From Actinospica robiniae DSM 44927 (GTDB taxonomy: Bacteria > Actinomycetota > Actinomycetes > Streptomycetales > Catenulisporaceae): a stretch of 64,000 bases of DNA. The notes under the pieces are model-generated. The model was not told the origin of the DNA. It did no database searches and worked only from the letters and a program-made list of their open reading frames with translations. Position numbers and translations under genes: made by a program. Below, piece after piece: positions 47,250 to 56,385 of this stretch (positions are counted from its first letter, which is position 1; each line of letters opens with the position of its first letter). The stretch lies in the NCBI RefSeq assembly GCF_000504285.1, contig NZ_KI632511.1, positions 1,113,372-1,177,371 on the forward strand, given 5' to 3'.

Positions 47250-48737
47250 TCACTGGGTGATCCAACCGGTGAGCGCGCACAGTCTGGCAAGGCCGGGCTC
47301 GGTCTCGTGATCGTGCTCGCGGTGCTCTCTGTGGTCACGCCTGGGGGCGGGGCGGGCGCGGGTGCCGGCGGCGGCGGTCCGATTGGCGGCGATGACCCGG
47401 CCGGACGCGTTGACCAGCGCGTGCGGCGACGCGGCGGCGCACAGGGCCGGCATGATCCTCCGCTCGATCAGATCGCAGGGTACGTCCATGGCCGCCACAC
47501 CGAGCGGTCGGCCCTGGTGATACGCGGGGACGGAGAAGGTGAACGTGTACTGATTCGTGCACGCGTAGTCCAGGTAAGGGCCCGCGACGTGTCGACGGCC
47601 GGCGGTGATCGGCACGTCGTACCACTCATTGGTGACGTAGTCGAAGAAGTCGGGGCCGTCCGGATCCAGGTTGACCCGCAGGGATTCGGGGGCACCACCC
47701 TCCTGCCGCCACCACCACTCGAGCCAGTAGGGGGCGTCCTTGAGCACCTGCGGCGCGACCACGATGCCGGTGCCGACAGCGATCGAGCGGAATCGTTCGA
47801 GTGTGGCGTGGATACGCGGTCGCAGAGCCGCGATATCAGAGGTCAGGTACGATCCGCCGTCGCCCGCGTTGGCGGCGAATGAGGCCTCGAACTCCTGCGC
47901 GGCCCCCTCCAGGTCGGCGAATACGCTCTCGAAGTCGTCGGCCAGGTCGGACCAGGCATTCTGAGGAGTACCGTCCGCGCGGTAGAGGTCGATACGCCAC
48001 TGCAGCAGTAGGTCGGTCTCGTACGCGATGTGTTGGCGGGCAAGACGGCGCGCCGCCTCCGGCTTGCCGTCGGCCACGGCGTCGACGAGGGCGCACCGGA
48101 CCCGTACGGATTCTTCGTGCTCTGTGTCGCTCAGCAGAGTCCAGACCAGGTCGCCGAGCTCGGCCCGCAGGTTCGCCTCGTGCTGCGCGATCCGCGGCGA
48201 CTGAGCCGCCGCGGCGAGTTCGATGCCGAACTCACTGTCCGCCCGCCGCCGTTCGCCCGGCTTCGCAGCCGCGCTCAGCCGGTCCACCCGTCGGCGCAGC
48301 GCCGCGATCTCGATCTCGGACGCGCGCTGCGCGGCCAGCTCGGCGGCGGTACCCAGCACCGCCTGCCGCTGGTCGCCGAGCTCGCGCAGCTGGCGCACGG
48401 TCAGGCCGGCCAGGCCGGAACGGCTGAGCGCGTCGCTGGAGGGCCGGGCGACGAAGCTGCCGCCGTTGCGTCCACGCCGGGTCTCGAGCAGGCCGCGTTC
48501 CCGCAGATCCGAGAGCGCCTCGCGCAGGGTGAGCGTCGCGACGCCGAGCTGCTCGGCCAGCGCGGCCTCCGCGGGCAGCCGCTCGCCCGGCGCGACCAGC
48601 CCGCGGCGGATCGCCTCGGCCAGGTGCTCGGCCACCTGGTCGGCCCGGCCGGCGCCGTCCCGCCGGCCGTGTCCCAGGGCTCTGATGGCGCGCACGGCGG
48701 CGGTGGTCAGGCCGGATCCGGGCGGGGTGGCGGGCAT
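47250..48737 (-). CDS. GntR/FCD-family regulator fused to a Cache-type sensor domain
   Basis: A protein of about 495 residues. Residues ~25-95 are a GntR winged helix (VAEHLAEAIRRGLVAPGERLPAEAALAEQLGVATLTLREALSDL split into helices, then RRGRNGGSFVA). An FCD-like helical region with His/Asp residues comes next, then an extracellular-type Cache/PDC fold (GTGIVVAPQVL, YWLEWWWRQEGG, FDYVTNEWYDVPI, GPYLDYACTNQYTFTFSVPAY, GVAAMDVPCDLIERRI). No membrane helix is seen, so the Cache domain would act in the cytosol. The tail is His/Arg-rich. It is divergent from an APC permease and a C-S lyase, its likely targets. The ATG at 48737 has AAAGGA upstream. Confidence 0.82.
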   Translation of the reverse strand: MPATPPGSGLTTAAVRAIRALGHGRRDGAGRADQVAEHLAEAIRRGLVAPGERLPAEAALAEQLGVATLTLREALSDLRERGLLETRRGRNGGSFVARPSSDALSRSGLAGLTVRQLRELGDQRQAVLGTAAELAAQRASEIEIAALRRRVDRLSAAAKPGERRRADSEFGIELAAAAQSPRIAQHEANLRAELGDLVWTLLSDTEHEESVRVRCALVDAVADGKPEAARRLARQHIAYETDLLLQWRIDLYRADGTPQNAWSDLADDFESVFADLEGAAQEFEASFAANAGDGGSYLTSDIAALRPRIHATLERFRSIAVGTGIVVAPQVLKDAPYWLEWWWRQEGGAPESLRVNLDPDGPDFFDYVTNEWYDVPITAGRRHVAGPYLDYACTNQYTFTFSVPAYHQGRPLGVAAMDVPCDLIERRIMPALCAAASPHALVNASGRVIAANRTAAAGTRARPAPRRDHREHREHDHETEPGLARLCALTGWITQ

Positions 48738-48768
48738 CGGGGGCAGCAGTCCTTTCCCGGGCAGAGCC

Positions 48769-48796
48769 TTGACGCTAATACATTTAAAGATACATG
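48769..48796 (+). promoter_or_regulatory. Housekeeping-type promoter with ATACAT repeats for the APC permease operon
   Basis: TTGACG at 48769-48774, a 16-bp spacer and TACATG at 48791-48796. ATACAT occurs twice, 12 bp apart (48778-48783 and 48790-48795), across the promoter in an AT-rich patch. These may be half-sites for the divergently encoded FCD-type regulator. Confidence 0.55.
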
Positions 48797-48828
48797 ATTT
48801 GCGGACTTGGCCATCAAAGGAGACGACC

Positions 48829-50454
48829 ATGAGCGAATCCGACGGCCCGTCGGCCCCGCCCGACGAGGACGCCGCGCATCTGCAACGCCTCGGCTATCAC
48901 CAGGAACTCCACCGCGTCCTAGGGTTGTTCGACAACTTCAGCGTGGCCTTCTCGTACCTCTCGCCGATGGTAGGGGTCTACTCGCTGTTCGTCCTCGGCG
49001 TCGGCACCGCCGGCCCGGCGTATCTGTGGCTGATGATCCCGGTGGTCGGGTTCATGCTGCTGGTCGCGCTGGTCTTCGGCGAGCTGGCCAGCCACTATCC
49101 GATCGCGGGCGCGCTCTACCAGTACGGCAAATGGTCGGTCGGGCCGAAGTACGGCTGGTGGATCGGCTGGATCTACGGGCTGGCCCTGCTGGTCACGGTC
49201 GCGAGCGTCGACACCGGCGTCGTCGGATATCTCACGACCCTGCTGAACAATCTCTTCGGCACCCACCTGGACGGCACCTCGCACGGCACCATCTTGCTGG
49301 TGACGGTCGTCCTCATCGTCATCCAGACCCTGATGAACACGGTCGGCGCGAAGCTGATGGGCCGGATCTCCCGGCTCGGCGTGTTCGTGGAGACCATCGG
49401 CACCTTCGGCGTGGCCATCGCGCTCGCCATCGCCGGCTTCCACCACGGCTTCGGCTTCCTGTTCTCCACGCAGGGCGCCGCACACGCGGCCGGCAACCCG
49501 CTCGGCGTGGACTTCGGCGGGCACTGGATCACCGGCGCCGCGCTGGTGGCCATCCTCGCCCACGCGTACATCTACTACGGGTTCGAATCCGCCGGCGATA
49601 TCGCCGAGGAGACGAAGTCGGCCTCCCGGGTGGTGCCGCGCACGATGCGCGCCTCGCTGCTCTACGGCGCGGTCGCCTCGGCCGTGCTGATCATCGGACT
49701 GCTGCTGGCCATGCCTGCCTCGGCCAAGGGCTACGCCGACGCCGCGTCCTTCAGCGGCGGCGTACCCGCGATCCTCGGCCAACTGCCCTCCGGGGTTCAG
49801 GACGTGTTCCTGGTGGTCGTGTGCATCGCGTTCTTCTCCTGCGGCACCGCGGTCCAGGGCGCGGGCTCCCGTCTGATGTACTCGTACGCGCGGGATCGGG
49901 TCCTGCCGTTCAGCGCGAAGCTGAGCTCGGTCTCCAAGCGCTTCCACACCCCGGTCAACGCGCTCATCGTGGCCTGTGTGATCCCGGTGCTCTTCACGCT
50001 GCTGGTCAACGTCAATCCGTCGCACAACGTGCGGATCCTGTGGTTCGAGATGCCTGCCGGCGTCAATGCACTGACGCTGCTGGTGTCCTTCGGCGTGTCC
50101 GGGATCTACCTGTCGTTCCTGCTCACGGTGATCGGTTCGATGATCGCGCGGGCGCGCGGGTGGCAGCCGGCCGGTTCGTTCCGGCTCGGCCGCTGGGGCT
50201 GGCCGGTGAGCATCGCAGCGTCGCTGTACCTGGCGCTGATGCTGGTCAACATCATCTGGCCGTCCGGTCTGGCGAGCCCGCGCGGCAGCCTGTTCAACTT
50301 CGACTGGATCACGCTGATGGTCATGGTCGTGCTGCTGGCCGTCGGCGCGATCTACTTCCTGGCCGCCCGGCCGTACCGCCGCTTGGCTCCGCCGGCCGAG
50401 CCCGTCACCGCGTCGGCCCCGGCCGCTTCCGCCGAGACGCCTGAAGCGGTCTGA
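48829..50454 (+). CDS. APC-superfamily amino-acid permease
   Basis: A 541-residue transporter with about 12 transmembrane helices. Helix 1 has FDNFSVAFSYLSPMVGVYSLF and the following region has GELASHYPIAGALYQYGKW, both usual for the AAT/ACT group of APC permeases. The cytosolic N-terminus is acidic and the C-terminal tail is Ala/Pro-rich. It probably imports an amino acid or amine. AAAGGAGA precedes the ATG at 48829. A pyridoxal-phosphate C-S lyase gene follows 27 bp downstream, so cystathionine, cystine or a related sulfur compound is the best guess for the substrate. Confidence 0.92.
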   Translation: MSESDGPSAPPDEDAAHLQRLGYHQELHRVLGLFDNFSVAFSYLSPMVGVYSLFVLGVGTAGPAYLWLMIPVVGFMLLVALVFGELASHYPIAGALYQYGKWSVGPKYGWWIGWIYGLALLVTVASVDTGVVGYLTTLLNNLFGTHLDGTSHGTILLVTVVLIVIQTLMNTVGAKLMGRISRLGVFVETIGTFGVAIALAIAGFHHGFGFLFSTQGAAHAAGNPLGVDFGGHWITGAALVAILAHAYIYYGFESAGDIAEETKSASRVVPRTMRASLLYGAVASAVLIIGLLLAMPASAKGYADAASFSGGVPAILGQLPSGVQDVFLVVVCIAFFSCGTAVQGAGSRLMYSYARDRVLPFSAKLSSVSKRFHTPVNALIVACVIPVLFTLLVNVNPSHNVRILWFEMPAGVNALTLLVSFGVSGIYLSFLLTVIGSMIARARGWQPAGSFRLGRWGWPVSIAASLYLALMLVNIIWPSGLASPRGSLFNFDWITLMVMVVLLAVGAIYFLAARPYRRLAPPAEPVTASAPAASAETPEAV

Positions 50455-50481
50455 TTCCGCAGAAGCCGCATACGGAGTTGG

Positions 50482-51744
50482 ATGGGGACCATGGTGAAGG
50501 TGAACGACGAATCCATGGTCCCCGCCGACCGACTGCGCACCGACCCTCTCGTCCAACTCGACCGCGAGCAGCTGCGACGCCGCAGCAGTATGAAGTGGCG
50601 TGCCTACCCCGAAGACGTGCTGCCGCTCTGGGTCGCCGAGATGGACGTCCCGCTCGCACCGCCGATCGCCGAGGCGCTGCACCGCGCCGTCGATCTCGGC
50701 GACACCGGCTACCCGCACGGCACCGCATACGCCGAGGCACTCGCCGAGTTCGCCGCACACAGGTGGGGCTGGGACTCGCTGCGGGTCGAGCGCACCGCTC
50801 TGGTGCCCGATGTGATGCTCGGCATCGTCGAGGTGCTGCGCTTGATCACCGGCCCGGGCGACGCCGTCGTCGTCTGCCCGCCGGTCTATCCGCCGTTCTA
50901 CGCCTTCATCGAGCATGACGCGCGCCGTGTCATCGAGGCGCCGCTGGGGTCTGACCTCCGCCTGGACTTCGACACCCTCGAAGCCGCGTTCGTCGCCGCC
51001 CGCGAAGGCCGCCGTCGAGCGGCATTCCTGCTGTGCAACCCGCACAACCCCACCGGGGTCGTACACACCCGGGCGGAGCTCGACGCCGTCGCCGGACTCG
51101 CGCAGCGCCACGGCGTGCGGGTGGTCTCGGACGAGATCCACGCGCCGCTTGTGCTGGCCGGCGCGTCGTTCACCCCATTCCTGACGGCCGACGGCGCGCA
51201 GGACGGCTTCGCGGTGCTGTCCGCGTCGAAAGCGTGGAACCTCGCCGGGCTCAAATCCGCGCTCGTCGTCGCCGGCCCGGGAGCCGTGGGCGATCTGCGC
51301 CGCATGCCCGAGGAGGTCGGCCACGGCCCGAGCCACCTCGGCGCCATAGCCCATACGGCCGCATTGCGCGAGGGCGGCGCCTGGCTCGACGATCTGCTGC
51401 TTGGCCTCGACGCGAACCGAAGTCTGCTCGGCGAGCTGATCGCGCGTCACCTGCCGTTCGCGGGCTACCAGGCGCCGCAGGGCACATACCTTGCCTGGCT
51501 GAACTGCACGCCGCTGGGCCTGCACGACGACGCGGACCAGCCCGAGGGACCCGGCGTGGTGGGTGATCTGTCGGGCCCGGCGACCTTCTTCTTCGAGCAG
51601 GCGAAGGTCGCGCTCAGTTCCGGCCACGTCTTCGGTTCGGGCGGAGCCGGACGCGTGCGGCTGAACTTCGGCACCTCGCCGGAGATCCTGCGCGAGGCGC
51701 TGGGGGCGATGGGCCGCGCCGTCGCCGACCGGGCCGGCGCGTGA
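50482..51744 (+). CDS. MalY/PatB-type PLP-dependent C-S beta-lyase / aminotransferase
   Basis: A protein of about 420 residues of fold-type I, aminotransferase class I/II. The start [33 protein letters not shown] is diagnostic of the MalY/PatB group, [16 protein letters not shown] and [14 protein letters not shown] bind the cofactor, and the PLP lysine is in [12 protein letters not shown]. These enzymes split cystathionine or related thioethers to a thiol, pyruvate and ammonia. The start at 50482 is uncertain; ATGs at 50491 or 50515 are alternatives. It is co-transcribed with the APC permease and probably controlled by the divergent GntR-FCD-Cache protein. Confidence 0.9.
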   Translation: MGTMVKVNDESMVPADRLRTDPLVQLDREQLRRRSSMKWRAYPEDVLPLWVAEMDVPLAPPIAEALHRAVDLGDTGYPHGTAYAEALAEFAAHRWGWDSLRVERTALVPDVMLGIVEVLRLITGPGDAVVVCPPVYPPFYAFIEHDARRVIEAPLGSDLRLDFDTLEAAFVAAREGRRRAAFLLCNPHNPTGVVHTRAELDAVAGLAQRHGVRVVSDEIHAPLVLAGASFTPFLTADGAQDGFAVLSASKAWNLAGLKSALVVAGPGAVGDLRRMPEEVGHGPSHLGAIAHTAALREGGAWLDDLLLGLDANRSLLGELIARHLPFAGYQAPQGTYLAWLNCTPLGLHDDADQPEGPGVVGDLSGPATFFFEQAKVALSSGHVFGSGGAGRVRLNFGTSPEILREALGAMGRAVADRAGA

Positions 51745-51756
51745 TCCACTGGAGGT

Positions 51757-52008
51757 ATGGAGGACGTGGACGACGTGGATGATGTGGATATCCTCACGCC
51801 GAACGCCGTGCTGATCGGCGGGCCGGAGCCGATCGGCGGGCGGCAGGTGCGGGTCGATCAGGGCGTGACCGAGGTGCGCGCGAGCGCCGGGGACGGCAGC
51901 GGGCTGCACGCGTGGGCGCGCACGGGCCGGATGGAGCCGCGGCAGGGCGGCGGCTGGCTGCGGGTGTATGCGTACACCGGCCCGGCCGATCAGGCGGTCG
52001 CGCTCTGA
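51757..52008 (+). CDS. Small hypothetical protein (83 aa), DUF5988-like
   Basis: An 83-residue soluble protein with an Asp/Val repeat at the start (EDVDDVDDVD), then LTPNAVLIGGPEPIGGRQVRV and a C-terminal beta pattern (GWLRVYAYTG). The GGPE segment recalls the short DUF5988 proteins of actinomycetes, but the match is from memory and weak. GGAGG lies 4 bp before the ATG. It is 12 bp after the C-S lyase gene and may be the last gene of that operon. Confidence 0.6.
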   Translation: MEDVDDVDDVDILTPNAVLIGGPEPIGGRQVRVDQGVTEVRASAGDGSGLHAWARTGRMEPRQGGGWLRVYAYTGPADQAVAL

Positions 52009-52051
52009 TCGGTCCCGACCCCGGCCCGCGCCCCGGCCTGCGGCTCAGCGC

Positions 52052-52561
52052 TCAGCGCCCGATCGAGCCGTCGAGCTGCTCGCGCAGGATGTCGGCGTGC
52101 CCGGCGTGTCGGGCCGTCTCCTCGATCAGGTGGATGACGATCCAGCGCAGCATGTGCGCCTCCAGGGTGCGCCCGGTGCCGCGGACGGCGCGTGCCTCCA
52201 GGCTCGGCGCCGCCTCGATCACCTCGTTCGCCCGGGCCGTCGCGGCCCGGTAGGCGGCCAGGATGTCGGCCGCCGACTCGTCCGCGGCGACGTCCATGCC
52301 GAGATCCGCGGGCGCCACGTCGACGCCGGCGAAGCCGCGCACGAACCAGTTCAGCTCGGCCGCGGTCAGATGCTTGATCAGCCCGAGCAGGTTCGTCCCG
52401 GACGGCACCCCGGCCGTGCGGGCACCCGGCTCGGTCGCGCTTTCCGCCTTCGCCGCGATCGTGCCGCGCAGGTAGTTCAGGAAGCTGAGCAGCACCGCCT
52501 TCTCGTCGTCGGAATCGAGCGTGGGCGGCCGGGTGTCTGCGCGGTTCTGATGATCGGTCAC
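52052..52561 (-). CDS. DinB/DUF664-family protein (mini-circle protein type)
   Basis: A 169-residue four-helix-bundle protein. The DUF664 pattern is VLLSFLNYLRGTIAAK, GLIKHLTAAELNWF and LRWIVIHLIEETARHAGHADILREQLDG; three His residues (in KHL, IHL and RHAGHAD) form the likely metal site of the DinB superfamily. Some relatives are mycothiol- or bacillithiol-dependent enzymes; the activity here is unknown. The start is a GTG at 52561. It is divergent from the F420-type oxidoreductase with an 82-bp gap. Confidence 0.87.
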   Translation of the reverse strand: MTDHQNRADTRPPTLDSDDEKAVLLSFLNYLRGTIAAKAESATEPGARTAGVPSGTNLLGLIKHLTAAELNWFVRGFAGVDVAPADLGMDVAADESAADILAAYRAATARANEVIEAAPSLEARAVRGTGRTLEAHMLRWIVIHLIEETARHAGHADILREQLDGSIGR

Positions 52562-52643
52562 CGGTTCAGCCTAGCGGCGCGGTCATCGCAGCCCTCATCG
52601 CAGCCCTCTTGTGGGCTCGGCAGACGCTCACGCACCATGAACT

Positions 52644-53678
52644 ATGAAAACGGACGCCACTCTGGCCGGTGCGCCGGCGGACTGCGCGAAACTCATGGCC
52701 GAGGCTGAAGCGCGCCAGCTCGACCGCGCGTTGGTCACCGAGTCTGCGCACGATCCGTTCCAGCTGCTCGCCGTCGCGGCGCGGAGCACATCGCGGATCG
52801 AGCTCGGCACCGGCGTGGCCATCGCGTTCGCGCGTACGCCGATGACGCTGGCTTACAGCGGCTGGACGCTGCACGCTCTGAGCGACGGGCGCGCGGTGAT
52901 CGGGCTCGGGTCGCAGGTGCGTGCGCATGTGGTGCGGCGGTTCGGGATGCCGTGGAGCCGGCCGGCCGTGCGCATGCGCGAGTTCGTCCTGGCCACGCGC
53001 GCGATCTGGGACTGCTGGCAGCATGACACGAAACTGGACTTCCAGGGCGCGTTCACGACACACACCCTCATGCCGCAGCCCTTCAATCCCGGCCCGCTGC
53101 CGTACGATCCGCCGCGGCTGCTGGTCGCGGCCGTCGGGCCGCGCATGGCCGAGACCGCCGGTTCGGTCGGCGACGGCATCATCTGTCACCCGTTCGCCAC
53201 ACCGCAGCACCTGCGCGAGCAGGTACTTCCAGCGGTGTACGAGGCGCGAGCCGCCTCCGAGCGGGAAGGCGCGGCGTGGACGACGAGAACATTCGAGGTC
53301 TGCGGTGGCGTGCTCGCCGCGGTCGGCCGCACGGATCGGGAGCTCGAGCAGGCGATCGAGGGCGTGCGAGAGCGGATCGCGTTCTACGGCGCGACTCCGG
53401 GGTACGAGGCCGTACTCGCCTCCCTCGGCTGTTCTGATCTTCACGCCGAGTTGCACGGCCTCTCGCGGCAGACGCGCTGGCAGGAGATGGGCCGGCTCAT
53501 CGACGACGACCTGCTGCACGCGATGGCCGTCGTGGGAACTCCGGCACAGGCCGCGCGCGAGCTGACGGACAGATACGACGGCGTGCTCGACCGCGTCTCG
53601 CTCGCGCTCTCGCGCCGCGCGGACCCGGTCACCGCCCTCGAGACGCTGACGGAGCTCAGGGCATTGTCGTCGCCGTGA
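52644..53678 (+). CDS. LLM-class F420-dependent oxidoreductase
   Basis: A 344-residue luciferase-like TIM barrel. It starts MKTDATLAGAPADCAKLMAEAEARQLDRALVTE, then AARSTSRIELGTGVAIAFARTPMTLAYSGWTLHALSDGRAVIGLGSQ in blocks, and IWDCWQHDTKLDFQGAF. These match a subgroup predicted to use coenzyme F420 rather than FMN. The substrate is unknown. The ATG at 52644 lacks a clear ribosome-binding site. The 3' end overlaps the convergent membrane-protein gene by 23 bp. Confidence 0.88.
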   Translation: MKTDATLAGAPADCAKLMAEAEARQLDRALVTESAHDPFQLLAVAARSTSRIELGTGVAIAFARTPMTLAYSGWTLHALSDGRAVIGLGSQVRAHVVRRFGMPWSRPAVRMREFVLATRAIWDCWQHDTKLDFQGAFTTHTLMPQPFNPGPLPYDPPRLLVAAVGPRMAETAGSVGDGIICHPFATPQHLREQVLPAVYEARAASEREGAAWTTRTFEVCGGVLAAVGRTDRELEQAIEGVRERIAFYGATPGYEAVLASLGCSDLHAELHGLSRQTRWQEMGRLIDDDLLHAMAVVGTPAQAARELTDRYDGVLDRVSLALSRRADPVTALETLTELRALSSP

Positions 53679-54210
53679 GGGGCTGCGGCGCGACGGACCC
53701 GCCAACCTGCTCCGCCTCGCCGCGTTCGAGCTCCCGGGTAAGACGATAGGCCAGGTAGAGCGGGATCGAGCCGAAGACGCCGAACGAGCTGTCGACCGCG
53801 ATCCACCACAGTGGCAGGTGCCGCAGCGGCGCGCAGATCAGCGCGAGCGGGATGACCCCGGCACAGGCGATCAGGCCGAACTTCAGCACCCAGAAATTGC
53901 GCACGGGCTCGCGGTACGGTCCCCAGAACGCTACCGCGATGCTCAAGTGGGCGAAAGCCAGCCAATCGGTGCCGTAGGCGATGAAGGGATATTTCGCGTA
54001 GGCGGCGGTCAGATCCGCGCTCACCTTGTCGATCCACGTGGTCAGGAACGGCAGGTGCCGGGCGACCGGCCAGGCGCCGCCGTGCAGGAACCGGTCCAGT
54101 GCCCGCGCCTCGATGCCGAGGGGGAACGCCGTGAACCCGCTGAGGATCAGGCCTATGACGAATACGAGGAGCAACCGCCGGATTCTGCGCACCTGCGCCG
54201 TCTCGTTCAC
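53656..54210 (-). CDS. Hypothetical membrane protein (184 aa)
   Basis: A 184-residue protein with about four to five hydrophobic helices (LLLVFVIGLILSGFTAF, FIAYGTDWLAFAHLSIAVAFW, FWVLKFGLIACAGVIPLALICA, LWWIAVDSSFGVFGSIPLYLAY). No known domain is recognised. The start is a GTG with AAAGG directly before it. The C-terminal tail is cytosolic and charged. It overlaps the end of the convergent oxidoreductase gene by 23 bp, so the two messages could pair. Function unknown. Confidence 0.72.
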   Translation of the reverse strand: MNETAQVRRIRRLLLVFVIGLILSGFTAFPLGIEARALDRFLHGGAWPVARHLPFLTTWIDKVSADLTAAYAKYPFIAYGTDWLAFAHLSIAVAFWGPYREPVRNFWVLKFGLIACAGVIPLALICAPLRHLPLWWIAVDSSFGVFGSIPLYLAYRLTRELERGEAEQVGGSVAPQPLTATTMP

Positions 54211-54375
54211 CCTTTGATGTTAGGCCGGGCGGGATCGCGGCCCGCTGCCGGGCGGCGGTCTTCACAGTGTCTTCACCGGTCACGCCCGCGCTCGCGGCCA
54301 CGCCGGCCGGACCGCCGCGCGCCACCGTACGCCAGCGCCGCGAAGTTTGTCAGTGGGCGATGTGATACTTCGAGC

Positions 54376-55179
54376 GTGTACCTCGCAGACCTCTCCCTCG
54401 CCGATTGGCGCACGCTCGACGTCACCGGCGCGGCCCGGTTCGCCCAGCAGGCGGCCGATCAGGTGGACGGCCGCGTCGTCGACGTGCGGGCCGTGGCGTA
54501 CTTCGGCGCGCCCTTGTACCAGGTCGTCATCGAACGCGAAGGCGGACGCTACGCCCTGATACCCGGCGGAACGGCCGTCGTCGGCTACGACCCCGAGCAG
54601 TGGCAGCCCTCGGACGAGCTGCTCGACGCCTACCGGGCGCAGACGCTCGGCGGCGGCTTCGGCTTCCACTCCGATCCGCACGATCTGCTGCGCGAGACGC
54701 TCACGCCGCTGCGCGCGGTCTCGCTGCCGACGCTGCTGATCGCGGTCGAGAGCGAGCGGCTGTCCGCCCCGGCAGCGGATATGGCCGAGGTGCTCGCGGG
54801 GCGTGGGCAGCGGCTGCCGAGCCCGGACGAGTGGGAGCACGCCTGCGGCGCGGGCGCGGCGACGCTGTGGTGGTGGGGCGAGCAGTGCCCGGTCGACCGC
54901 TCGCCCTACGACGACGAGGCGGGTCCGCAGCACCAGCCGAACCTGTTCGGCTTGAAGATCGCGCACAACACCTACGACGCCGAGGTGACGAGCGAGCAGT
55001 CCGTGGTCAAGGGCGGGGACGGCGGCGAGTCGGTGTGCGGCGGGTACGGCAGCTTCGTGGAGTGGCTGCCGCTGGCGACGGCGAGCCGCAACCGGGCCAT
55101 GGCAGAGTTCGTCTACGGCCCCGACGGCGAAAAGCTGTTCGAGGATTACTCGGTGCGGCCGGTGATCGACCTGGTCTAG
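54376..55179 (+). CDS. FGE/SUMF1-like domain protein
   Basis: A 267-residue protein. Its second half resembles the formylglycine-generating-enzyme fold (RLPSPDEWEHACGAGAATLWWWG, PNLFGLKIAHNTYDAEV, VVKGGDGGESVCGGYGSF, ENDS ..SVRPVIDLV), whereas the first ~130 residues are unassigned (VYLADLSLADWRTLDVTGAARFA). The FGE active-site Cys pair is not evident, so true sulfatase maturation is unlikely; such proteins also act in ergothioneine-like chemistry or as binding proteins. GATACT ends about 7 bp before the GTG, so the mRNA is probably leaderless. Confidence 0.7.
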   Translation: MYLADLSLADWRTLDVTGAARFAQQAADQVDGRVVDVRAVAYFGAPLYQVVIEREGGRYALIPGGTAVVGYDPEQWQPSDELLDAYRAQTLGGGFGFHSDPHDLLRETLTPLRAVSLPTLLIAVESERLSAPAADMAEVLAGRGQRLPSPDEWEHACGAGAATLWWWGEQCPVDRSPYDDEAGPQHQPNLFGLKIAHNTYDAEVTSEQSVVKGGDGGESVCGGYGSFVEWLPLATASRNRAMAEFVYGPDGEKLFEDYSVRPVIDLV

Positions 55180-55376
55180 GCACATTGCTCCAAAAGAGTG
55201 GCGGCGCGGCCGCTCACCCTCTCGCACTACCCGCGCGTTCGGCCTCGAGGCTGTGACCTGCGAGGACGAGCGAACGCGGCCGTGAGCGAGCGCCGTGCGG
55301 TGGACCGGCCGGGGCGTGGACAGCAGAGTTGGATCAACGGCCAGCCGTCCTCGATTCCGCAAGGAGAGCCACCGTC

Positions 55377-56249
55377 ATGCGCGTGTTCGTCACCGGCGCG
55401 TCCGGGTTCATCGGTTCCGCCCTCGTCACCGACCTGCTCGAGGCCGGGCACGAGGTGGTCGGGCTCGCCCGTTCGGACGAGTCGGCCGAGGTCGTGACCG
55501 CCGCGGGCGCCGAAGTGCTGCGCGGCTCGGTGGAGGACCTCACCGTCCTGCGCACCGGCGCGGCGGAGTCCGCCGGGGTGATCCACCTCGCCTTCGACCA
55601 CGACCTCTCCCAGCACGACGCGGCGGCCCGGGCCGAGCTCGGTGCGATCAAGGCGTTCGGCGACGTGCTGGCCGGCTCGGGCCGGCCGCTGGTCGTGGCG
55701 AGCGGCGGCCCGATCGGCGGCGAGCACGACACCCGCCCGCCCTCGACCAGCCCGCGGGTGGCCGGGGCCAACGCGGCGCTCGCCCTGGCCGAACGCGGCG
55801 TGCGCTCGTCCCTGGTGCGCCTCTCCCCCACCGTGCACGACCGGGCCGCATGCCCCATGGTCACCGCCCTCGCCCGGATCGCGCGCGAGAAGGGCGTCTC
55901 AGGCTACGTCGAGCAGGGCTCCACGCGCTGGCCCTCGGTGCACCGGAAAGACGCCGCACGCCTGTTCCGACTGGCACTGGAGAAAGCACCGGAGGGCTCG
56001 GTGCTACACGCGGTCGCTGAGGAGGGCGTGGAGATCCGCAAGATCGCCGAGGTGGTCGGCCGCCAACTCGATCTGCCGGTGGCCTCCGTCGCCTCGGCCG
56101 ACGCCGTCGACCACTTCGGCTTCCTGGGCCGGCTGCTCGGCCTGGATCTTCCCGCCAGCAGCCAGGTCACCCGGAGCCTGCTCGACTGGAATCCGACCGG
56201 CCCGGGCCTGCTCGCCGACCTCGAGCACGCCGAGTACCTCAAGAGCTGA
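55377..56249 (+). CDS. NAD-dependent epimerase/dehydratase-family protein (extended SDR)
   Basis: A 290-residue extended or atypical SDR. The cofactor motif is VFVTGASGFIGSALV at residues 3-17; the region LVVASGGPIGG and VRLSPTVHD follow. The usual YxxxK active site is not obvious (the motif region reads STSPRVAGANAALALAERG), as in atypical SDRs that act as reductases or NAD(P) sensors. The ATG at 55377 has AAGGAGAG 8 bp upstream. The 197-bp gap before it shows no further feature. Substrate unknown. Confidence 0.88.
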   Translation: MRVFVTGASGFIGSALVTDLLEAGHEVVGLARSDESAEVVTAAGAEVLRGSVEDLTVLRTGAAESAGVIHLAFDHDLSQHDAAARAELGAIKAFGDVLAGSGRPLVVASGGPIGGEHDTRPPSTSPRVAGANAALALAERGVRSSLVRLSPTVHDRAACPMVTALARIAREKGVSGYVEQGSTRWPSVHRKDAARLFRLALEKAPEGSVLHAVAEEGVEIRKIAEVVGRQLDLPVASVASADAVDHFGFLGRLLGLDLPASSQVTRSLLDWNPTGPGLLADLEHAEYLKS

Positions 56250-56345
56250 CGCCCGCTCCGCCCGTCCTCTCGCGCGCCGGCACCCTTTCTCCCGCCTGCC
56301 CTTCCCCGCGCTTCGGCACCCTTGACAACCGGTGCCGCGCTCCAT

Positions 56346-56385
56346 CACCCTTTAACTATGACGTTAGATAAGCAGGAAAAGGGTG
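56346..56385. promoter_or_regulatory. Inverted repeat CACCCTTT/AAAGGGTG across the start of the YtrA-type gene
   Basis: CACCCTTT at 56346-56353 pairs with AAAGGGTG at 56378-56385. Two more CACCCTT copies lie at 56281-56287 and 56317-56323, and TTGACA at 56322-56327 may be a -35. The pattern suits an autoregulatory GntR operator. Confidence 0.45.

Noticed and set aside
49579-49590. GGGTTCGAATCC, identical to a tRNA T-arm
   Set aside because: It lies inside the APC permease gene encoding YYGFESAGD, and no acceptor, D or anticodon arms flank it.
48919-51909. A 996-residue minus-strand open frame over the permease and lyase
   Set aside because: It is antisense shadow coding, rich in Arg/His/Asp, with no recognisable fold.
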